From NCBI GenBank assembly GCA_013390605.1, contig JACAUB010000001.1:3851180-3915179 (forward strand): 64,000 nucleotides of DNA, read 5' to 3'. The stretch is from Bacteroidota bacterium (GTDB lineage: Bacteria > Bacteroidota > Bacteroidia > Bacteroidales > Cfx3-03). The stretch's first letter is position 1. Each line of letters starts with the position of its first letter. A model generated the notes under the pieces. It was not told the DNA's origin, ran no database searches, and was given only the letters and a program-made list of their open reading frames with translations. Shown here piece after piece: positions 18,975 through 27,769 of the stretch. Both the position numbers and the translations under genes were made by a program.

Positions 18975-19107
18975 TCTGTTTTAGTTTTCTACCCTAATCT
19001 GAATCTTAAAGTATTCCTAATTCATTTTTCCTATTCGCACTTTTGATAAATTGTACAATACAAAAATCGATTAATACTAACAGGAACAAGTCGCTAAATT
19101 ATTCACC

Positions 19108-19140
19108 AAAACCCCGATGCAATATACTGCCCGAGGTTTT
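19108..19140 (-). terminator. Attenuator-like hairpin between pstS and pstC
   Basis: aaaaccccg (19108-19116) pairs with cgaggtttt (19132-19140) with one mismatch, around a 15-base loop. It lies 24 bases after the pstS stop in the 189-base gap before pstC. A partial terminator here would keep PstS more abundant than the membrane parts, as is common in pst operons. The T-run is part of the stem, so it is weak. Confidence 0.45.
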
Positions 19141-19163
19141 AGATGAATTATATTTTTGCAGTA

Positions 19164-19976
19164 TTACTTTGAAAGAGGAACATACCCAACTTTCAATACA
19201 ATTTTCTGACCTTCAGGTGAAAGGACATAATTGATATAAGCTTTAACCTTAGCTTCATATTTAGTAGCATAGTAGTAGTAAAGTGGACGTGTGATAGGAT
19301 ATGTTTTATCCATTGCAGCTTCTACACTAGGAGCAACATAGTTCTTCTTATCGAAAGAAACTTTCAACGCTTTTACTTCATGGTTTACGTAAGCTAAACC
19401 AACATATCCAATAGCTCCTTTAGTTTGGCTAACACTTTGAACGATAGCTCCAGTTGCAGGCATACTTAATACACTACTAGCAAAGTTTTTGTTCTTCAAC
19501 ACATGCTCTCTAAAGAATTCATAGGTACCAGAGCTTGTTTCGCGTGAATAAACAACAATTTGAAGATCAGCACCACCTACTTGTTTCCAGTTTTTAATTT
19601 TTCCAGTGAAAATACCTTCCAGTTGTTCGCGATTAAGTTCTGAAACACCATTTGAAGGATTAACAACAACTGCAAGTGCATCATAAGCAGCAATAACTTC
19701 CTTATAAGGAATACCTGCTTCAGTTAATTTAAGCTTTTCGTCCATTTTGATTTTACGAGAAGCTTGAGCTATCTCAGTAGTACCATCAATCAATGCAGTA
19801 AAACCAACACCTGAACCACCACCGGTTACAGTAACTCTTCCTTTTCCTTCTTTCATGAAAGATTCTGCTTCCTTCTGTGAAAGTGGTAACATGGTATCGC
19901 TACCCTTAATTTTTTGTGCAAAAGCACCACCTGCTAATACAAGCAGTGACATTACTAAAACAATTGTCTTTTTCAT
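19164..19976 (-). CDS. pstS: Phosphate-binding periplasmic protein PstS
   Basis: A 270-residue protein if started at the ATG at 19976, which gives a clean signal peptide (MKKTIVLVMSLLVLAGGAFA); the in-frame extension to 20027 adds an unlikely leader. Phosphate-site motifs are present: KGSDTMLPLSQ, GGGSGVGF and SRETSSGTYEFF. NWKQVGG and ALAVVVNPSNGV are typical of the short PstS form. It captures phosphate in the periplasm and hands it to PstC/PstA. The gene stands between the porin gene and pstC on the same strand. Confidence 0.96.
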   Translation of the reverse strand: MKKTIVLVMSLLVLAGGAFAQKIKGSDTMLPLSQKEAESFMKEGKGRVTVTGGGSGVGFTALIDGTTEIAQASRKIKMDEKLKLTEAGIPYKEVIAAYDALAVVVNPSNGVSELNREQLEGIFTGKIKNWKQVGGADLQIVVYSRETSSGTYEFFREHVLKNKNFASSVLSMPATGAIVQSVSQTKGAIGYVGLAYVNHEVKALKVSFDKKNYVAPSVEAAMDKTYPITRPLYYYYATKYEAKVKAYINYVLSPEGQKIVLKVGYVPLSK

Positions 19977-20076
19977 GGTTTTATTATTTTTACTTTCTTT
20001 ATCAACAAGTAGCGTGCTGATTATCAAATATCAACACTACTACCTGTTTAATATTTTTATACTTTGTTTGTATTAT

Positions 20077-21351
20077 TTAGAATTTGTATTGTAGTCTGAT
20101 TGTAAAGACGTTGTCTTTTAGATCTTTTGAATAACCTTTAAGATTATTTGAAGTTTCGTTCTTTACGATATCATAGTAGCACATCAGTTTCAATGTAGCA
20201 TCATATGCGTAAATCCAACCGAGACCTGTTGTAGTATATTTTAAGTCTCCTGCATTTGTTGCTAAATTTCCAGTAGTAACTACTTTACCAATCTGGTCAC
20301 CTGAAACTTTTGTATTAGGGTCGAACATATCATATTTTACTACGAAGCTATGCTTTGAACCTTTGATACCCTGGATAAAGTAGAAATATGAACCCTTAAC
20401 ATCACGAAGGTAAAGATCGCCACCTGGTAATGCTGTAAAACTTGCAGGATTAGTTGATGTAGATGGTTGTTTTCCTGAAACATACTCGCCACGTAGTGTA
20501 GTTAAACCTAAACCACTTTCCATAGAGAGTTGACCATCAAGTCCAACATATTGACGTTTTGCAAAATCGTTTTTAGTGATGGTAGCATCTTTTGCAAAAT
20601 CAGTACCGCTCATTTTATAAACATTTGCGACTTGTTGTACACCTCCATCATAATATGAAGCACCAATACCTACTTTTAAAGTTTCATGGAAAAATGCCTT
20701 GTTCAAAGAAATCTGACCAATAAAGTCTTTCTTTTTATCTGTTTCTGGGTTTATTCCGTTTCCTGCAAAGAAACCTCCCTGAATTTTTAAGATATTCCAT
20801 TGGCTGGTTTTAGGAGCCTGAATGGTCAACATGAAACCGAGATCACGTTCACCTGGGAAAAGACTCTGTGTAAAACGAGCACGTTCTGGACTTTCACGAG
20901 AGCTTGAAGAGTAAGCAATTTCGTAACCAAAAGGGCGGTTGAATACACCACCGGTTACACTCAATGTTTGATTCCAGGGATCTCTTACTACCATATAGAT
21001 ATCTTTAGTAGCAAACCCTTTTTCTGTAATATCGAACTGAGCAACAAACTGGGTAAGTAGCGTGTTATAAGCAAATTTTAAACGACCACGACGAACGCCA
21101 AAACGTTTGTCAATACCGCTACCAAAATCACCACCAGCAAAAGATTTGATACCTGCTGAATCAGCAAATTGAGATTGTACCTGTAGATATCCGGTTACTT
21201 TAAAGCGTTGAAGTAATTCAACAGCACTTTGTAATTTGTTGACAGCACTTGCGAGCGTGTCTGTAGGAGTTCCTTCTACTTCCTGAGCAATAGCAGGCTT
21301 AATAGTTATTGCCAAAAGGATAATTGCAATCAGTTTGAAAATCTTTTTCAT
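20077..21351 (-). CDS. Phosphate-selective porin (OprO/OprP family)
   Basis: A 424-residue outer-membrane porin. A signal peptide covers about 1-22 (ending in AIA). A short helical, possibly coiled-coil stretch follows (TLASAVNKLQSAVELLQRF), then a barrel with features of the O/P porin family: VTGYLQVQSQF, FGVRRGRLKFAYNTLLTQF, VTGGVFNRPFGYEIAYSSSSRESPER and RDLGFMLTIQ. The C-terminus ends in FTIRLQYKF, as expected for barrel assembly. It lies just upstream of pstS and surely supplies the outer-membrane step of phosphate entry under the same control. Confidence 0.9.
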   Translation of the reverse strand: MKKIFKLIAIILLAITIKPAIAQEVEGTPTDTLASAVNKLQSAVELLQRFKVTGYLQVQSQFADSAGIKSFAGGDFGSGIDKRFGVRRGRLKFAYNTLLTQFVAQFDITEKGFATKDIYMVVRDPWNQTLSVTGGVFNRPFGYEIAYSSSSRESPERARFTQSLFPGERDLGFMLTIQAPKTSQWNILKIQGGFFAGNGINPETDKKKDFIGQISLNKAFFHETLKVGIGASYYDGGVQQVANVYKMSGTDFAKDATITKNDFAKRQYVGLDGQLSMESGLGLTTLRGEYVSGKQPSTSTNPASFTALPGGDLYLRDVKGSYFYFIQGIKGSKHSFVVKYDMFDPNTKVSGDQIGKVVTTGNLATNAGDLKYTTTGLGWIYAYDATLKLMCYYDIVKNETSNNLKGYSKDLKDNVFTIRLQYKF

Positions 21352-21545
21352 TGTAAATTTTTATTGTTTGTTTACGAAGCAAAGTAATAGCTTATAGTTT
21401 ACTTGATTATGACCTCTTGGTTAAGCAATCGTTAACTTTGGCTATCCTTGTATTAAGTTAATGTTAAGCATAAATAATTCTTCATAATAAATCAGTATCA
21501 GTAAAAGCTCATTATACTATTATTCAACAAATTGCCATTGTTAAC

Positions 21546-24269
21546 TTAACTATTTTCATTTCTAAATACTCCTTTCCTAATTTCAAAACCTGCATTTTGC
21601 AATAGCTCATCAATAATTACATTAGCATTATATCTATTGGATTGCATCAGCGCAGCATCCTTGATCTTATCATTATCGACAGGATTTGAGAGGTACTTTA
21701 CAGCCACTGCAGCCATTTCGCCTGAGTTTACAACCAGATAACCATTTTCGCCATCAATAATCAGATCTTTAGGCCCTTTGGTATTGTAAGCAATTACAGG
21801 TAATGCACAACGCATAGCCTCAAGTACAACACACCCAAATGTATCGAAACGAGAAGGAAGAAGAAGTAAATCAGCAGAAGAGTATATTGCAGGGAGTTGT
21901 TCATGAGCTAACCATCCTAAAAATATTGCTTCGGGAAGCGCCTCACGCAACTCTTGCTCTGCAGGTCCGCTTCCGGCTATTACTATTCGTACATTTGGAA
22001 TAGATAGTTTTATAATGTGCATGATATAAGGTAACTCCAACACTCCTTTTTCATAGCTTACCCGTCCTGAGAATAGAACAACCGGAGTATCTTCGGATAA
22101 TCCAAAGAGATTGTATTTGTCAGATTTGCGTTTATTGAAATTATCTTCAACCCAGTGTGCGGTAAGCATGACAGAGGATGATTGGAAAGCCATTTTATTT
22201 CCAGAGAACCATTTTTGATGTGAACTATTGAGTACATATAACTTATCGAATCCACTATAAAATAGTCGCAAGAGTCGTCGAAACTGGTTTAAACTACTAT
22301 TGTCGAAATTAAGCACTTTCTTTACAAACATCATCCAGTCGGTATGTACGTAAAAATAAGCAGGGATAGTGTAAGCATGTTTTAAGAATAATGAGATCAT
22401 TCCCATGGGACCTTCGGTAGAACAGATAATCCGATCATATGCTCCTTTATTGAATAGCTCGAAAACTTCAAGAATATTTGGAATCCTTATTCTTTGTTTA
22501 TTATAAAAAGGGATGGCAAAATCCATCTGTGGTTTTATCACAATTAAATGATCTTCGGATACAATGTTTTCACTACAAATCAATATATCGATGGGTAGAT
22601 TGCGAAGCTGTATCTGTTTAAGCCAGGATCGCAAAACGGTAGAAACGCCATTTGTTTCTTCAAAAGTATCAGTTAACCAAAGCATTCGTTGTGGATGTTC
22701 CAGATAACCAAGCTTTTTAGCAAAGTCATTCAATAAAGGACGTGCATTATATAAAGCCTTAGCACTGGCAAAACATGAGCTGAGGATAACGGTTGACGCC
22801 AGAAAAGGAAATGAAAGTCCATCCATAAACTCAATAAAAGTTGGCTGATCTTTTTTCTTTTTCTTTTTTTCTTCGCTCTTTTCCTGTTGCTCATTAATGA
22901 TGGAACGTATACTTGCCGGGATCTCTATTTGCTTAACAATATCATTAAAGGTAAGGTTACTTATTTTTTTATCGCTACCTAGCTTTTCAAGTTTCTTACC
23001 CAAACGTTTTGCAAGAATATCTCCCATCATGCCATAGATAGAATAAATAGAATCTTTATAGGCTGCAACAAGTTGATCGGGATTGCCCTTGTTCGATTCT
23101 GACATTGCTAACGCTTTATCAAATACGGGCTTATAGACGCGAGGGATAAACCATCGTTTTGTAAAGTGGGGGGTGACTCCGGTAAAGCAATCATGAAATA
23201 ATTTGATAAAATTCATGGTGACTTTGTGGCGACGAAGTTCTGTAAAGCCATTCGCAACTCCAAGTGCAATGATTTTATCGTTTACTTCTCCCTTGTGCAG
23301 AAGTATCCGCATCAGTCCGGGATCTTTACCATACAACGCAATCTGGCAAGCATAGTCTAGCAAGGTTACCGACATCTTCTCACTATTGTGATATGCACCA
23401 TAAGGAGACATTCGTCCTTCCCAAATGGCGTCGAGAGCCAAATCAGCAGTAGAATAAGTCAAACGTTTAGTCGCCAGATCAGGCACATATAATTTTGTGC
23501 CTGTCAGCCCGCTAAATATACCCATATGACTATCCGATCCACCGGATAGAAACTTTTTATATGGAGTTCTGCAATATTGCGCAGGGTTGATATTTGTTTG
23601 TTTGGATATTTCGTATATTTTTTCTTCAGTTAACGTATCTACCCACCTCTTAACCAATAGGTTTTGCCAGGCATCTCTTTGTCCATTCAAAACTTCGAAA
23701 CGCTCAAAGATGAGTGCCATCTTATCAAAAAATTCAAGTGGCGGGGTTCCATTACTTTTATAATGATACAATGGATGAGCCCAAATAGTAGGAATATTAT
23801 GCTCTATTGCATACTCCTGAAAGGCATATATGTTTTTACGAAGTTTTTTTAGCCGTTCTTCCTGATGAGGTGTAAAACCATACGTTAAAACATGAATTCC
23901 GGTTTCAAACTCAGGAACCATACAGCTAAATTCGGCTCCGACAAGTATATCTTCGCCTTTATCGAGAAGCTCAAAACATGAACGAGCATTATTATGATTG
24001 GTCACAGTAAAAGTATCGCAACCATGCTTCTTCAAAGTACGAAGCAAGTTTTCAGTAGGCAACCAAGTCTCTGGTAGATTTAATATTCTACCTAATAGCT
24101 CATCTGGAACATCGCTATTATGATCATGGCAATGTAAATCTAACGTTAAGAGATCGGCTTGTGGATGGGTATTTTGGTTTGATCGGATAAAAGATTCTAA
24201 TTCATCTTTTAAGACATCATGAAATGACAACTGACGGTTAATCAGATTGTTTTGGCTTGAGATATCCAT
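21546..24269 (-). CDS. PHP-domain phosphoesterase fused to GT4 glycosyltransferase
   Basis: A 907-residue cytoplasmic fusion without a signal peptide. The N-terminal PHP domain (about 40-290) has metal-ligand motifs LDLHCHDHNSD (His46, His48), VTNHNN, GAEFSC, WAHPLYH and GGSDSHMG near 245. A helical linker (about 300-510) ends in a Lys-rich run. The C-terminal GT-B fold, family 4 (about 525-890), shows GRVSYEKGVLELPYIM near 736, IAGSGPAEQELREAL and PSRFDTFGCVVLEAM, which has the E-x7-E pattern. It lies upstream of the porin and pst genes on the same strand. It may release a phosphate group from a lipid or sugar and glycosylate the product; lipid renovation during phosphate starvation is my inference, not shown. 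Confidence 0.88.
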   Translation of the reverse strand: MDISSQNNLINRQLSFHDVLKDELESFIRSNQNTHPQADLLTLDLHCHDHNSDVPDELLGRILNLPETWLPTENLLRTLKKHGCDTFTVTNHNNARSCFELLDKGEDILVGAEFSCMVPEFETGIHVLTYGFTPHQEERLKKLRKNIYAFQEYAIEHNIPTIWAHPLYHYKSNGTPPLEFFDKMALIFERFEVLNGQRDAWQNLLVKRWVDTLTEEKIYEISKQTNINPAQYCRTPYKKFLSGGSDSHMGIFSGLTGTKLYVPDLATKRLTYSTADLALDAIWEGRMSPYGAYHNSEKMSVTLLDYACQIALYGKDPGLMRILLHKGEVNDKIIALGVANGFTELRRHKVTMNFIKLFHDCFTGVTPHFTKRWFIPRVYKPVFDKALAMSESNKGNPDQLVAAYKDSIYSIYGMMGDILAKRLGKKLEKLGSDKKISNLTFNDIVKQIEIPASIRSIINEQQEKSEEKKKKKKDQPTFIEFMDGLSFPFLASTVILSSCFASAKALYNARPLLNDFAKKLGYLEHPQRMLWLTDTFEETNGVSTVLRSWLKQIQLRNLPIDILICSENIVSEDHLIVIKPQMDFAIPFYNKQRIRIPNILEVFELFNKGAYDRIICSTEGPMGMISLFLKHAYTIPAYFYVHTDWMMFVKKVLNFDNSSLNQFRRLLRLFYSGFDKLYVLNSSHQKWFSGNKMAFQSSSVMLTAHWVEDNFNKRKSDKYNLFGLSEDTPVVLFSGRVSYEKGVLELPYIMHIIKLSIPNVRIVIAGSGPAEQELREALPEAIFLGWLAHEQLPAIYSSADLLLLPSRFDTFGCVVLEAMRCALPVIAYNTKGPKDLIIDGENGYLVVNSGEMAAVAVKYLSNPVDNDKIKDAALMQSNRYNANVIIDELLQNAGFEIRKGVFRNENS

Positions 24270-24310
24270 GTAGGGTGTACATTATTATTGAATAACAAGA
24301 TACACCCTAC
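24270..24310 (-). promoter_or_regulatory. Perfect inverted repeat abutting the PHP-GT4 start codon
   Basis: Arms gtagggtgta (24270-24279) and tacaccctac (24301-24310) are perfect 10-base complements around a 21-base AT-rich loop. On the minus strand the second arm ends at the base before the ATG. It could be an operator or an mRNA hairpin that hides the ribosome entry site. Confidence 0.55.
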
Positions 24311-24362
24311 TTCTATGGAGGTGATTAATTTAATATTAAGGAAATATTATTTCATGTTCATA

Positions 24363-24386
24363 GATAGCTTGTTTTTTTAAGCTATC
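24363..24386 (-). terminator. Weak stem-loop after the TIM-barrel gene
   Basis: gatagctt (24363-24370) pairs perfectly with aagctatc (24379-24386) around an 8-base loop rich in T. It lies 11 bases after the stop of the gene at 24397-25242. On the minus strand it is not followed by a T-run, so it is only a possible terminator. Confidence 0.35.
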
Positions 24387-24396
24387 ACCAAACCGT

Positions 24397-25242
24397 TTAA
24401 AATAATTTATTGGTTATTTTCTGAAAATTGGTAATACATTGTGCCATATCGGGAGTAGGGTTCTCTTCGTTGTACTCATACTCTATAGAAAACATTCCGT
24501 TAAAATGCTGACGCTTTAATTCTTTTAGCATCCCTTCTACATTGCAAACCCCTTGTCCCCAAATGACATCATGGGCAGTAGCCCCGCCTTCGCCAACATC
24601 TTTAAAGTGCAGAATGCGGATACGCCCTTCCAGTTTCTTCAATGCTTCAACAGGATCTATCCCCATCCGTTTCCAATGCCCCACATCGGCACATGATCCC
24701 ATATGTTGGCTTCTTCCTTTTAATGCAGTCAACAATAAATCAGGATTCCAATAGGGTGAAGGCTGTGGATGATTATGAAATGCAATATCAATATTATATT
24801 GGTCGGCCAACTTCTCTACCAGATCCAGATCTGTAGCAGCTGGTTCGGAAGTAATTACCTTAATTCCCATAGACTTTGCAAAATCAAATAATCTTCGCCA
24901 CTCAGATTCATTATTACAAATGACTACCCCACAAGCCATAATAGTAATACCCTTTGATTTAACCAAATCAAGTATTCTAGTCCGGGTTTCAGTATTCATA
25001 TTGAAATCCATATTCCCTTCGAAACCTTCACCTAGTTTTTGTCCGAAATATACTTCGACATATTTAAGACCTAACTTCTCCATTTTATCGACTGTTTCGA
25101 TAAAAGTAAACTTATGGAAGGTATACGATTGGGCACCTAAGAGCCAGCCTGACCGTTCGGTCCTACTCTGCTGAGCATAAATTTTTGGAGTCATACAAAA
25201 CATTAAAAGAGATACGGCAATAAATAATGTTATCTTTTTCAT
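24397..25242 (-). CDS. Periplasmic sugar isomerase/epimerase-like TIM-barrel protein
   Basis: A 281-residue protein of the xylose-isomerase-like TIM-barrel superfamily (AP_endonuc_2). A signal peptide (about 1-23, ending IYAQ) places it in the periplasm. Barrel motifs include LGLKYVEVYFGQKLGEGFEG, DIAFHNHPQPSPYW, GSCADVGHWKRMGIDPVEAL, ILHFKDVGEGG and FSIEYEYNEENP, whose Glu, His and Asp would hold a metal. Such exported members occur beside DUF1080 proteins in Bacteroidota glycan loci and are tied to 3-keto-sugar metabolism; here a DUF1080 gene lies directly upstream on the same strand. The exact reaction is not known to me. Confidence 0.8.
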   Translation of the reverse strand: MKKITLFIAVSLLMFCMTPKIYAQQSRTERSGWLLGAQSYTFHKFTFIETVDKMEKLGLKYVEVYFGQKLGEGFEGNMDFNMNTETRTRILDLVKSKGITIMACGVVICNNESEWRRLFDFAKSMGIKVITSEPAATDLDLVEKLADQYNIDIAFHNHPQPSPYWNPDLLLTALKGRSQHMGSCADVGHWKRMGIDPVEALKKLEGRIRILHFKDVGEGGATAHDVIWGQGVCNVEGMLKELKRQHFNGMFSIEYEYNEENPTPDMAQCITNFQKITNKLF

Positions 25243-25354
25243 GGCAATAAATTTATTTTTGAAAAGTCACATGAGGAACACGCTGTTAATATGATACTTC
25301 ATGGTTCTAATACATTATATATTTAACAGTGATATCACTGCTTATTATACTGAT

Positions 25355-26622
25355 CTACAATCTTGTCAATACCAAATCTTTATACCGTACTTTGATACCG
25401 CCATTATCATGTATCTGTAAACAAATACGTCCATTAGCCTGTCCTATTTTATCATCTATTAAATGAATCATCTGAACTCCGTTTAACCATGTAGTTACTT
25501 CGTTGCCAACAACCTTTATACGCATATCATTCCATTCGCCAACTTTCTTTAACATCTTTTCTTTATCTGGAGTATTTTGGATGAGCCATCCACGACCATA
25601 CGATTCATAGATACTACCTGTGTGATTTCCCATAGGAGCTACTTCGCATTGCCATCCGGAAATGGTTGTACCTTCACAGGTAGAACGGAAAAATACACCA
25701 CTGTTTCCATCAGTCTCCTGCATGAATTTAAGAGAAAGATCGAAATTCTTATAGTAGTCGCGAGTACCTAAATAACCATATCCCTTTTCAGGACCATTCT
25801 CACAAACAATAGTTCCGTTATCTACATACCATAGTTCTTTACCATAATTTATCCAATTACTAAGATCTTTTCCATTAAACAATTGTACTTTCTGGCTTTT
25901 CTTTTTATTAGGCAACTCCTTTATAATCATATTTCTAAACCATACCTTACTACCATGATCCTGAAGTGAGATATAACCTGTTTCAGACAAACCATATTCA
26001 GGAGCCATTGTCCATTTTCCACTATTCTTTAAGGAAAACCAATCTTTGGTCCATGCATCAAACTCAACAATCTTTTTTCCATTCAACCAATGCTGAACAT
26101 GACCATTATCAAACACTAACGAGAAGAGTTCCATTGTCCAACAGGATTCAGCTTCTTATTTGCAACATCGGCGGGATGCATAGCATAGTCGGCGCCTGTG
26201 AGTTGCCAGTCTTTAACGGGTTCAGGAAAACCTACATCATCGAGAAGTTGATATTCGGGACCGGTAAGGTATGGAGTTTTAAATTTAGTACCTTCAATAA
26301 CATGATATAACACGCCACTATTCCCTTGAGCAGCTATTCTCCATTCAAAAGTTAAATCAAAATTATCATACTGTTTTTCGGTCATGATATAACCATTCAG
26401 ATCGCCTCCGGTTCCACTTGCAGCAAGGCACCCATCTTCGACAGTCCAACCGGAAATACCGGGTGCGTTGTAATTCTTCCACCCATTCAGACTCTTACCA
26501 TCAAAAAGGAGTTTATATCCTTGTTGTTTCTGGGCTACTGAAAGTTTATTCTGCCCGAAAGAGGTGGCTGACAATCCAAACAAAAGAACAACTGCAAATA
26601 AAAAGTAATGTATGTTTTTCAT
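25355..26622 (-). pseudogene. Tandem DUF1080 (3-keto-disaccharide hydrolase) gene with frameshift
   Basis: Two adjacent reading frames together make one protein of about 420 residues with two DUF1080 (concanavalin-like) domains. The first frame starts at 26622 with a signal peptide (MKNIHYFLFAVVLLFGLSAT) and stops at 26116 after LNPVGQWNSSR. The second continues the same domain as LVFDNGHVQHWLNGKKIVEF and then a full second domain (VQLFNGKDLSNWINYGKELW onward) to 25355. Restoring one T in cgttagtg (to cgtttagtg) joins them as NSSRLVFDNGHV. No other damage is seen. So this is either a very young pseudogene, a sequencing error or a programmed shift. The family hydrolyses 3-keto-glycosides; the TIM-barrel gene downstream is a likely partner. 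Confidence 0.85.
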
Positions 26623-27137
26623 AATTAGTAGTTTGTTAAATAATTTCCAATAGGAATGATTAAGCAAATTATATTAAAAAAATCAAATCATTGTACAATA
26701 TCAATAACTGTAAAAGACAATGTAATACTTCAAAGATATTAAGAAATTCTCTGAATTAAGAAATGCTTTTACATTATTTCGGCCACTTATAGAATTATTT
26801 TTTGAAGTATCAAGCTGCTTGATATTTTTAAGGTTAAGATTTAACAGAAAAATTTTGCCACTAACGGATACGATGAAAAAGGAATTTGTGAACTTTGCAA
26901 TTACTCTTTATGGTAAAATCTTTTTTTAATCATGAAGAATATAAAGTATGCACTATCGACACAAAGAAAAACAATGATGTTCTTTTGCATTAAATTAATC
27001 CATATTAATTAATCATTAAATTGGATTTACTATTTTGAATTTTAGTAATTTAGCACCCTGAAAAAAAGATATTCATCTTTTACGTTAAGCCGAATGGTTT
27101 AGCTAAAAGATTACCCCTTCAGGTTAATGTAATTTTC
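26623..27137. other. Intergenic region between divergent genes, with one palindrome
   Basis: About 515 AT-rich bases between the DUF1080 gene (minus) and the DUF2062 gene (plus), without a credible reading frame. It must hold both promoters. A near-perfect palindrome, tatcaagc-t-gcttgata at 26808-26824, is the only symmetrical site noticed and could be an operator for the DUF1080 side. No RNA gene or repeat was recognised. Confidence 0.5.
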
Positions 27138-27647
27138 ATGAAAAGGATAATAAATTATATTTCCGGGCAGTATAAAAAGAATGTATCGATTCCCTTAGCG
27201 CAAATACGCAAGGAGGGTTTCTCTTCAGAGAAGCTGGCACTATCGGTTTCTCTCGGTATTATTGGAGGTACATTTCCCATTATAGGCTTAGCTTCACTAG
27301 TTTGTTTAGCCTTAACAATCCTATTCAAACAAAACCTCGTCATTGTTCAGGTGACCAACTATCTGGTCTATCCACTCCAAATCGTATTACTATTACCACT
27401 ACTTAGAATTGGGAATTCAGTTCTTGCCAGCAATCACATTGCCCTAACACTAAGTCAGGTTGTTCTGGCTTTTAAGGTTGGGATATTGCATGGCATTAAT
27501 GAATTGGGGATTATTTTGCTCTATGGTGCGTTAGCATGGGTTGTTGTTGCTGTCCCTGCTCTTTTGATACTCTATATTATCTTTCTGGTTTTCTTTAAAC
27601 GGATCAAACGAATCAAACTAAAACGCAGTCCTGTGATTAGCCAATAA
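27138..27647 (+). CDS. DUF2062 membrane protein
   Basis: A 169-residue integral membrane protein of the DUF2062 family. Residues about 31-90 contain the family signature: SSEKLALSVSLGIIGGTFPIIGL and then VVQVTNYLVYPLQIVLLLPLLRIG. A second hydrophobic block near 130-155 (LLYGALAWVVVAVPALLILY) ends in a basic tail, KRIKRIKLKRS, on the cytoplasmic side. The family is often found beside or fused to glycosyltransferases, but no function is established. It is the only plus-strand gene between 15.4 and 60.1 kb and separates the DUF1080 pair from the polysaccharide locus. Confidence 0.82.
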   Translation: MKRIINYISGQYKKNVSIPLAQIRKEGFSSEKLALSVSLGIIGGTFPIIGLASLVCLALTILFKQNLVIVQVTNYLVYPLQIVLLLPLLRIGNSVLASNHIALTLSQVVLAFKVGILHGINELGIILLYGALAWVVVAVPALLILYIIFLVFFKRIKRIKLKRSPVISQ

Positions 27648-27689
27648 TAAAAGAAGATGTCTCAAACTTTTGAGACATCTTCTTTTATT
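27646..27689 (+). terminator. Intrinsic terminator of the DUF2062 gene
   Basis: A perfect 20-base stem (27646-27665 with 27670-27689), core gaagatgtctcaa, with a 4-base loop. It begins inside the stop codon and carries A- and T-runs at its ends, so it can also end the minus-strand operon that stops at 27770. Confidence 0.9.
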
Positions 27690-27769
27690 TAGGAAGCTAC
27701 AGCTATTTAATAAGGAACTCAAATCTCAAAATCGCAGAGGGGACGATTCTTTTGAGGTATTCTCATTTT

